This document shows, piece after piece, positions 57,293 through 64,000 of a DNA stretch of 64,000 bases. The stretch comes from Elusimicrobia bacterium HGW-Elusimicrobia-3. Lineage in GTDB: Bacteria; Elusimicrobiota; Elusimicrobia; Elusimicrobiales; UBA9959. The stretch's first letter is position 1. Every line of letters starts with the position of its first letter. The notes below the pieces were generated by a model, which did not search any database, was not told where the DNA came from, and saw only the letters and a list, made by a program, of their open reading frames with translations. The stretch lies in the NCBI GenBank assembly GCA_002840355.1, contig PHAL01000001.1, forward strand, positions 1-64,000, read 5' to 3'. The translations under genes and the position numbers were made by a program.

Positions 57293-59170
57293 ATGGGCAG
57301 GAAACTGGAGAAGCACAGTAGGCTTTTAGTTCTCTTGGGGGATGCGTTGGCCATATCTTTGGCCTATTTCCTGGCTTTTTTCCTGCGTTTCGATTACCAC
57401 CTTCCTTCCAACGAAGTAATAAACTTTGCCACAACCTTGCCTGTTGTCCTAGGGTTAAGGCTGGCCGCATTCTATTACTTTGGTCTCTATAATGGCATTT
57501 GGCGTTATGCCAGCATGGCCGACCTAACCGCGATATTCAAGGGCATACTTGTCAGTCAGATTTTTATCATGGCCACGGTTCTTTTCATGCAGCACGGCCA
57601 TTTCCCTCGCTCCGTGCTGGTTATTAGCCCCTTTATTGCGTTTATCTTTATCGGCGGCATACGCTTCGCAATAAGGGCTACGCGCCATTTGCGCTACAAG
57701 GATGTCAGCGAGGGGCAGTCCCGCATGCTGATCTTCGGCGCCGGCGACCTGGGCGAGGCCGTACTGCGCGACCTGCAGCGCAATCCCGGCACCCACAGGG
57801 TTGTCTGCTTCCTCGACGATAACGCTTTAAAGCATGGGCGCAGCATACACGGCGTGCCGGTGCTGGGCGGGCGCGACAAGATAGCCGAGATCATCAAGGC
57901 CAAACAGATAGACGAGGTGCTGGTGGCCGTCAACCACAGCCGCGGGCGCCTGATAACGGACCTGATGAGCGTCTACGCCGAAGCGGGCAACCCGCGCAAG
58001 GTGGAGTTCAACACCCTGCCCACCATGAACGAGCTTATCAGCAAGAAACGCCTGGCCCCCGACATACGCAAGATAGACGTCACCGACCTCATGCACCGCC
58101 GCATAGTCGACATCAACATGGGCCTGGTGAAGGCAGGGGTAAAAGGCAAGACCATTCTGGTCACCGGCGCCGGCGGCACCATAGGCGGCGAGCTGGCCCG
58201 CCAGGTATGCGCGCTCAGCCCGGCCAAAGTTATACTGCTCGAGAACCACAACACCGCCCTGTTCTATATAGACAAAGAACTGCGCGAGCGGGGCTATGGC
58301 GACATTATTGTCAGCGTGCCCGGCGACATACGCGACGAGAGCCTGCTCAAGAACCTCTTCGAGCAGTACAAGCCCTCCTGGGTTATGCATGCCGCGGCGC
58401 ACAAGCATGTGGGCCTTATGGAGGACAGTCCCCAGGAAGCCGTGAAGAACAACACGCTGGGCACCTATATCCTGGCCAAGACGGCCGCCGCCTACAAGAC
58501 GGAGCGCTTTCTTAATATTTCCACCGACAAGGCCGTGCGGCCCACCAGCGTGATGGGCGTAAGCAAGCGCCTGGGCGAGATGGCCGTGCAGTCGCTGTCG
58601 GGCAACGGCACCAGGTTCATGTCCGTGCGCTTCGGCAACGTGCTGGGCAGCTCCGGCAGCGTGGTGAAGATCTTCCAGGAGCAGATACTCACCGGCGGGC
58701 CGGTGACCGTCACCCACCCCGACGTGATACGCTACTTCATGACCACCGAAGAGGCCGTGTCGCTGGTGCTCAACGCCTGCGCCATGGGCGAGGGCGGGGA
58801 GATATTCGTGCTCAACATGGGCGAGCCGGTGAAGATCGTGGACCTGGCCCGCAACATGATAGTCCTGAATGGCCTGGTGCCGGACAAGGACATAGAGATC
58901 AAATTTACCGGCCTGAAGCCCGGCGAGAAGATGTACGAGGAACTGTTCCGCGCCGGGGATATACGCAAGGATACCGGGCATTCCGAGATCTTCGCGGCGG
59001 TGCCCGAAGAGGCCGAGGCGGGCTTGGCCGAGGCGCACCGCCAGGAGCTGCAGCAGTTGGCTTCAGACGCCGACAGGGCCGCGATCCTGGGGAAGATCAA
59101 AGAGCTGGTGCCGGCCTATACAGGCTGGCCGCGCAAGAAGCACCCCGAGCATCAACCCAAAGAAAACTAG
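57293..59170 (+). CDS. CapD/WbpM/PglF-like nucleoside-diphosphate-sugar 4,6-dehydratase (membrane)
   Basis: N-terminal TMs; LIFGAGDLGEAVLRDL; ILVTGAGGTIGGELARQV; NISTDKAVRPTSVMGVSKRLGEM; start moved to ATG 57293. Confidence 0.92.
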   Translation: MGRKLEKHSRLLVLLGDALAISLAYFLAFFLRFDYHLPSNEVINFATTLPVVLGLRLAAFYYFGLYNGIWRYASMADLTAIFKGILVSQIFIMATVLFMQHGHFPRSVLVISPFIAFIFIGGIRFAIRATRHLRYKDVSEGQSRMLIFGAGDLGEAVLRDLQRNPGTHRVVCFLDDNALKHGRSIHGVPVLGGRDKIAEIIKAKQIDEVLVAVNHSRGRLITDLMSVYAEAGNPRKVEFNTLPTMNELISKKRLAPDIRKIDVTDLMHRRIVDINMGLVKAGVKGKTILVTGAGGTIGGELARQVCALSPAKVILLENHNTALFYIDKELRERGYGDIIVSVPGDIRDESLLKNLFEQYKPSWVMHAAAHKHVGLMEDSPQEAVKNNTLGTYILAKTAAAYKTERFLNISTDKAVRPTSVMGVSKRLGEMAVQSLSGNGTRFMSVRFGNVLGSSGSVVKIFQEQILTGGPVTVTHPDVIRYFMTTEEAVSLVLNACAMGEGGEIFVLNMGEPVKIVDLARNMIVLNGLVPDKDIEIKFTGLKPGEKMYEELFRAGDIRKDTGHSEIFAAVPEEAEAGLAEAHRQELQQLASDADRAAILGKIKELVPAYTGWPRKKHPEHQPKEN

Positions 59171-59202
59171 CCGGGGACACGATACTTAATTCCCAGTCAA
59201 TT

Positions 59203-59226
59203 AGGCCCCTCACGGGGCCTTTTTGC
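59203..59226 (+). terminator. Rho-independent terminator
   Basis: AGGCCCC-TCAC-GGGGCCT plus TTTTTG. Confidence 0.88.
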
Positions 59227-59329
59227 TTGTGCAGAATATTTCTGCGGAGAAATTCTGCCTGGTGTCTTTTTGTTTGGCTTTTGGGGAGTGTATATTGTTA
59301 AATTTAATCTGGAACTTGTTGGGAGGGCT

Positions 59330-60436
59330 ATGAAACTGCTTAAGAACATTGTTTTTGCTTCGGTGATCTCCTGCTGTTGCGGCAACCTTTACGCCGGGCC
59401 GGCTTCTGCCAGGCTGTCAGCCCTGGCCGATTCGCTCATCAAGGGATATCAGGCTAAGACTGCCGCCTCCAACACCACGCTGGCGGCCTTCCCTTTCAGT
59501 TGCGACGAGAAACTCAGCAAGCAGCGCGTGGGTTTCGCGGTGTCGGAACTGATGTCACACCGGTTCGTGGCCGAGCCGGGCTTCACGGTGGCGGAGCGCG
59601 GCGAGATAAACCGGCTGCTGGCCGAGCAGAAGCTGCAGGCCTCCGGCGTCACTGACAGCGCCGCCGCGGTCCGGCTGGGGCGCGTACTGGGCGCCGGCGC
59701 GCTACTGCTGGGCAATATCAACAAGGTGGACGGCGTATACCAGGTTAACGCCAGGATCGTGAATGCGGAGACCGGCGAGGTGTTGTCGTCCGGCTATACG
59801 GAGCTCTCCGCGGACGCCTTCGCTGACGACGCCGGGGTCTACCTGAACCTGGTACCTGAGCGTGAAGCTATCGGCATATATTTGCTGTACAACTACCGGC
59901 ATAATTCCAACAGTCTGCCTGTGCGGTCGGTTACTCCTTACACCTACACTATCACTAACTACCCGAAAGGGTTTGACCTTGCCCTGCCGGGCGGGGGCAT
60001 CCGCTATTCCCCGTTTAATAAATTCATGGTGGACCTCTCGTTGATGGGCAACGGCGCCAGGTCGAAAGCGGGACATGCTACATATACCTCGGGGGGCAGC
60101 ACCTATAGCGATAATTACAACGTGGCGGTCATGGCATATCGCGCGCTGCTGTATTATGCTAACCCGCTCTCCAGGCGGTTCGGCTATTATCTGGGCGCCG
60201 GAGCCACGCTGTATTCCATACACGGCGGGGCCAACGTAGATTATCTGACCCCTACTTTCAGCGCAAGGCTTGAGTTTCGGCCGCAATCACGCATCGGCGT
60301 CTCTGTTGGGTTAGGCTACGACATGACCAGCAAGAGCGCTGATTCGCTGCTGGACGCAATTAACGAATACACGCGTACTGACCGGGCGCGCCTGAGCAAG
60401 TTATACATTGAGCCCAGCGTGTCCGTATATTTCTAA
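59330..60436 (+). CDS. CsgG/FlgO-like N-terminal domain fused to an outer-membrane beta-barrel-like domain
   Basis: FTVAERGEINRLLAEQKLQASGVTDSAAAVRLGRVLGAGALLLGNINKVDGVYQVNARIVNAETGEVLSS; C-terminal strands ending in aromatic YIEPSVSVYF. Confidence 0.72.
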   Translation: MKLLKNIVFASVISCCCGNLYAGPASARLSALADSLIKGYQAKTAASNTTLAAFPFSCDEKLSKQRVGFAVSELMSHRFVAEPGFTVAERGEINRLLAEQKLQASGVTDSAAAVRLGRVLGAGALLLGNINKVDGVYQVNARIVNAETGEVLSSGYTELSADAFADDAGVYLNLVPEREAIGIYLLYNYRHNSNSLPVRSVTPYTYTITNYPKGFDLALPGGGIRYSPFNKFMVDLSLMGNGARSKAGHATYTSGGSTYSDNYNVAVMAYRALLYYANPLSRRFGYYLGAGATLYSIHGGANVDYLTPTFSARLEFRPQSRIGVSVGLGYDMTSKSADSLLDAINEYTRTDRARLSKLYIEPSVSVYF

Positions 60437-60458
60437 ATCCGAGGCTCCTAACTAAGCC

Positions 60459-60480
60459 GCCGGTCAGACCGGCTTCTTGT
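60459..60480 (+). terminator. Hairpin terminator
   Basis: GCCGGT-CAG-ACCGGC followed by TTCTTGTTT. Confidence 0.55.
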
Positions 60481-60593
60481 TTGGCTTGGGGAGAGTGTAA
60501 GTTGTTCAATTTAGGTTTGAACTGATTGGGCTGTCGGATAGAAAAAATGTATTATTGGGGAGGGTTGAATTTAGAGGGGGGAGGCAGGATAAT

Positions 60594-61433
60594 ATGGCTA
60601 AAATAATGATGACTTTGTTTTTGGCGGCCGCGAGCGCAATGCCCGCTGCCGCCCAGGAGCAGTTGGAAGGCTTTACCGCCAAGCTGTTCACGGCCAAAGG
60701 CACCGTGGAGTACCAGAAGGCCGGCACTACGGAGTGGAAGGCCGTTAAGGCCCCGTATATGCTGGAGATGGGCGACCAGATAAAGACCGGCCGCAAGAGC
60801 AAGGCCGAGATCTATATAAAGTACGGCGCCAAGGTGCGCCTGGGCGCCGACACGCAGTTTGTGCTGACCAAGGTGTCCGCCGAGGCCAACGCCGTGGACG
60901 TGCTGCGCGGCAAAATGTACGCCTGGGTGCGCAAGTTCAAGGGCCGCGGCTTCGCCGTGCGCACGCCCACCGCCGTCTGCGCCGTGCGCGGCACCACGTT
61001 CGGCGTGGAAGTGGCCCCGGGCGGCCAGAGCGTCTGGGACCTGTTCGACGGCTTGGTGGAGATAGCCGACAGCCGCAACAATATCGTGCCCATGGTTCCC
61101 GGCCAGCGCCTGGCGGTTGTTCCTGACGCCGCGGCCGCGCCAGTGCCGATGGCCATCCCCGCAGGCGTCAGCAGGCCCTCCGAGCCGGCCAAGACCAAAG
61201 AAGAGAAGGCCGAGATCAAGGCCGAGCAGATCATCATACAGCAGCAGGCCGCCGCGGCCGCCGCCGCTGTGGTCGCACCCCAGCCGGACCCCGAGCCCAT
61301 ACAGGAAGTTATTGTGCAGGAGCCCGAGACCTCGGTGATACCCACCGCGACGGTGCAGGAGAGCCAGGAAGTAAGCGCGTCCACCCCGCAGGAGGAGCCC
61401 CCGGTTGAGGAACCGCCGCTGGACGTATTTTAA
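60594..61433 (+). CDS. Secreted FecR-domain protein (paralogue), conserved C-terminal tail
   Basis: AKGTVEYQKAGTTEWKAVKAPYMLEMGDQIKTGRKSKAEIYIKYGAKVRLGADTQF; RTPTAVCAVRGTTFGVEV; tail SVIPTATVQESQEVSASTP. Confidence 0.85.
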   Translation: MAKIMMTLFLAAASAMPAAAQEQLEGFTAKLFTAKGTVEYQKAGTTEWKAVKAPYMLEMGDQIKTGRKSKAEIYIKYGAKVRLGADTQFVLTKVSAEANAVDVLRGKMYAWVRKFKGRGFAVRTPTAVCAVRGTTFGVEVAPGGQSVWDLFDGLVEIADSRNNIVPMVPGQRLAVVPDAAAAPVPMAIPAGVSRPSEPAKTKEEKAEIKAEQIIIQQQAAAAAAAVVAPQPDPEPIQEVIVQEPETSVIPTATVQESQEVSASTPQEEPPVEEPPLDVF

Positions 61434-61450
61434 CCGGGACTCGTTAAGCG

Positions 61451-61480
61451 AAAAGGCCGCCACTGGCGGCCTTTTCTTTT
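61451..61480 (+). terminator. Rho-independent terminator
   Basis: AAAAGGCCGCC-ACT-GGCGGCCTTTT CTTTT. Confidence 0.88.
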
Positions 61481-61526
61481 ACCGGCGTGAACTATTACCT
61501 TAAAATATATATCATTTATCAGATAT

Positions 61527-62081
61527 ATGCGTTTTATATTCAAGAAGACCAGTCTCGCCGGCCTTGTTATCGTTAAGCCAGAGGTGCGCGCCGACGCGCG
61601 CGGCACGGCCTCGGAGGGGTATAAGTACTCCGAGTTCGCCAAGGCCGGCATCAAGGACTATTTCGTGCAGGAGAACCGCTCGGTAAGCCGGAAGGGCGTG
61701 CTGCGCGGGTTCAGCTATCAGATCCCGCCCTACGGGCAGGCCAAATTGGTGCGCTGCGCCAGCGGCCGCATTTACGACGCCGTGGTGGATATGCGCCCGC
61801 GCTCCAAGACCTACGGTAAGGCGTTCTCGATAGAGCTTTCCCGGGAGAACGGCCTGATGCTCTATATCCCGGAGTGCTTCGCGCACGCCTTCTGCGCCCT
61901 TACCGACGGCGCCGAAGTGGTGTACACTTGCTCACGCGAATACGCGCCCGGCCACCACGCCGGCCTCCGCTGGGACGACCCGGCGTTAGGAGTTAAGTGG
62001 CCGTTAAAGAAGCCCAAAGTGTCGAAGAAAGATTCAGCATGGCCGTTACTGAAAGAACATGTCGAGGCTTCGCCTCGATAG
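61527..62081 (+). CDS. RfbC-family (dTDP-4-dehydrorhamnose 3,5-epimerase-like) protein with substituted catalytic His
   Basis: GVLRGFSYQ (vs RGLHYQ), [22 protein letters not shown]. Confidence 0.85.
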   Translation: MRFIFKKTSLAGLVIVKPEVRADARGTASEGYKYSEFAKAGIKDYFVQENRSVSRKGVLRGFSYQIPPYGQAKLVRCASGRIYDAVVDMRPRSKTYGKAFSIELSRENGLMLYIPECFAHAFCALTDGAEVVYTCSREYAPGHHAGLRWDDPALGVKWPLKKPKVSKKDSAWPLLKEHVEASPR

Positions 62082-62082
62082 G
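62062..62082. repeat. Palindromic repeat copy 2 (inverted match to 36991-37014 region)
   Basis: TCGAGGCTTCGCCTCGATAGG is the reverse complement of 21 nt in copy 1; it provides the last codons and stop of the upstream CDS. Confidence 0.7.
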
Positions 62083-62104
62083 AAAAACGGGGGCAGGAGA
62101 ATTC

Positions 62105-62980
62105 ATGAAAGGCATTATTCTGGCGGGCGGGGCGGGGACGCGGCTGTATCCCATAACCAGCGTGGTGTGCAAACAACTGCTGCCGGTTTACGACAAGCCG
62201 ATGATCTATTACCCGCTGTCGGCGCTGATGCTGGCGGGCATACGGGAGATACTGATAATTTCGACCCCGACGGACCTGCCGCGATTTCGCGAGATATTCG
62301 GCGACGGCTCGGCGTGGGGGCTTAAACTTTCTTATATAGAGCAGCCAAAGCCCGAGGGCATAGCGCAGGCTTTTCTGCTGGCCGAAGACTTTATTGGCAA
62401 AGACGACGCCTGCCTGGTACTTGGGGACAACATTTTTTACGGGCACGGCCTGCCGGAAGCCTTTCTCAGGGCGGTAAAGAGCGCCAGATCCGGGAAGGCC
62501 ACCGTGTTCGGTTATTATGTCACCGACCCGCAGCGCTATGGCGTGGTCGCCTTCGGTAAAAAGGGCGAAACTACTTCCATCGAGGAGAAGCCCGCAAAGC
62601 CCCGCAGTAATTATGCCGTTACCGGGCTGTACTTCTATCCCAACAGCGTCGTTAAAACCGCCAAAGCCATAAGGCCCAGCGCCCGCGGCGAGCTGGAGAT
62701 CACCGATGTTAATAAAGTCTTCCTGAAGCGCAACAGACTCAATGTCGAGCTGCTCGGGCGCGGCTACGCCTGGCTGGATACCGGCACCTTCGAGAGCCTG
62801 CTGGAGGCCGGGGAATTCATCGCCACCGTAGAGAAGCGCCAGGGCTTAAAGATTGCCTGCATCGAAGAGATAGCCTATAACCAGGGCTGGATCTCCAAAG
62901 AGAGCCTGCTGCGCATGGCCGAAGGCCTCAACAAGAACAGCTACGGCGCTTACCTGAAGAAAGTGGCGGGAGGACAATAA
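62105..62980 (+). CDS. rfbA: Glucose-1-phosphate thymidylyltransferase
   Basis: [46 protein letters not shown]; start internal to the track ORF. Confidence 0.97.
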   Translation: MKGIILAGGAGTRLYPITSVVCKQLLPVYDKPMIYYPLSALMLAGIREILIISTPTDLPRFREIFGDGSAWGLKLSYIEQPKPEGIAQAFLLAEDFIGKDDACLVLGDNIFYGHGLPEAFLRAVKSARSGKATVFGYYVTDPQRYGVVAFGKKGETTSIEEKPAKPRSNYAVTGLYFYPNSVVKTAKAIRPSARGELEITDVNKVFLKRNRLNVELLGRGYAWLDTGTFESLLEAGEFIATVEKRQGLKIACIEEIAYNQGWISKESLLRMAEGLNKNSYGAYLKKVAGGQ

Positions 62981-63522
62981 TGCCTTTTGAATTCGAAGGT
63001 CTGGAACTCGACGGCGCGGTTCTGATAAAACCGCGGGTCTTCTCCGACGAACGCGGTTTCTTCGTTGAGAGCTACAAGCGCAGCGACTTTCTCGCCGCTG
63101 GCATAGCGGCAGAGTTCGTTCAGGACAATCATTCCAAGTCGGATAAGGGCGTGCTGCGCGGCCTGCATTACCAGCGCGGCGCCGCCGCGCAGGGCAAGCT
63201 GGTGCGCTGCATAAACGGGGCCATGCTCGACGTGGCCGTGGACCTGCGGCGCGGATCGGCCACCTTCGGCAAATGGCTGGCCACCGAGCTGAGCTCCATA
63301 AACGCCCATATGCTGTACCTGCCGCCCGGTTTTGCGCACGGCTTCCTGGTGCTCAGCGAGACCGCGGAGATCCTTTACAAGTGCACAGCCGAATATTCCG
63401 CCAAGGACGACGCCGGCGTGCGCTGGGACGACCCCGACATCGGAGTGGAGTGGGGCATCACCGACCCGATACTTTCAGTCAAGGACGACGCCCTGCCGCT
63501 GCTTAAGGACGCCCAACTCTGA
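62980..63522 (+). CDS. rfbC: dTDP-4-dehydrorhamnose 3,5-epimerase (canonical)
   Basis: GVLRGLHYQ, VAVDLRRGSATFGKW, LPPGFAHGFLVLSE. Confidence 0.96.
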   Translation: MPFEFEGLELDGAVLIKPRVFSDERGFFVESYKRSDFLAAGIAAEFVQDNHSKSDKGVLRGLHYQRGAAAQGKLVRCINGAMLDVAVDLRRGSATFGKWLATELSSINAHMLYLPPGFAHGFLVLSETAEILYKCTAEYSAKDDAGVRWDDPDIGVEWGITDPILSVKDDALPLLKDAQL

Positions 63523-64000
63523 TGAGGGTTCTGATCACCGGTTCAAAAGGCCAGCTGGGCGCGGCTTTCGTGCGGCGCTTCGAGGCCAATGGCTGGGACT
63601 ACGCCTGCGCCGACGTGGACACGCTGGATATTACCAACATCAATGCCGTGATGGACGCGGTTATCCCTTACCGCCCCGGGCTGATAATCAATTGCGCCTC
63701 CTACAACCTGGTGGACAAGGCCGAGACCGAACCCGAGCAGGCCTACGCCGTAAACGCCGAGGGCGTGCGCCACCTGGCCCTGGCCGCCCGCCGGCTGGAA
63801 TCCAAACTGCTGCATTTCGGCACCGACTATGTCTTCGACGGCGCCAAGGCGGCGCCGTACTCCGAGACCGACGCCGCGAACCCGCTGAATAGATACGGAG
63901 CCTCCAAGCTGAAGGGGGAAGCCTACGCGCTGGAGACACCGGACGCGCTGGTGCTGCGGCTGAGCTGGGTGTACGGCGCGGGGCAGCAGAATTTCATTCA
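63522..64000 (+). CDS. rfbD: dTDP-4-dehydrorhamnose reductase, truncated by window end
   Basis: MRVLITGSKGQLGAAFVRRFE...NCASYNLVDKAE...FGTDYVFDGAKAAPYSETDAANPLNRYGASKLKGE; absent from the ORF track because the stop lies outside. Confidence 0.95.
   Translation, partial: MRVLITGSKGQLGAAFVRRFEANGWDYACADVDTLDITNINAVMDAVIPYRPGLIINCASYNLVDKAETEPEQAYAVNAEGVRHLALAARRLESKLLHFGTDYVFDGAKAAPYSETDAANPLNRYGASKLKGEAYALETPDALVLRLSWVYGAGQQNFI

Overview
64-kb window of a mostly GC-rich bacterial chromosome. There is no rRNA or other secure taxonomic marker, so I do not assign a taxon. Left end: a small type I restriction-modification island (hsdR-fic-hsdM-hsdS plus two unassigned genes, one HEPN-like), bounded by a 14-bp direct repeat and lying next to the 3' end of tRNA-Glu. 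Middle (about 9.3-33 kb): housekeeping genes, including M23 peptidase/bactofilin/SurA-like, an ABC transporter, tRNA-Leu, PerM-like, a cNMP-binding protein, ileS-lspA, a TPR lipoprotein, a GT39-like membrane protein, a copper-type P-ATPase, queF, tRNA-Val and thrS. Right half (about 31-64 kb): a large surface-polysaccharide locus (LMW-PTP, O-antigen ligase-like, wza, BY-kinase, flippase, polymerase, many glycosyl- and methyltransferases, split transketolase, galE, CapD-like, rfbA/C/D). It is bracketed by two FecR-domain proteins that share a C-terminal tail. Best leads for undescribed biology: (1) a compact, about 100-nt structured RNA candidate at about 36177-36280 with a perfect TTGACA-N17-TATAAT promoter; (2) a domesticated REP-associated (Y1/HUH) transposase homologue that has lost its HUH motif, together with short palindromic repeats; (3) repeated leaderless promoter-ATG architecture, with a -10 box exactly 6-7 nt before the ATG; (4) the shared FecR C-terminal tail; (5) an RfbC paralogue with Ser in place of the catalytic His; (6) the HEPN-like cassette attached to the RM island. 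All calls come from reading the sequence and the supplied translations; no searches were run.
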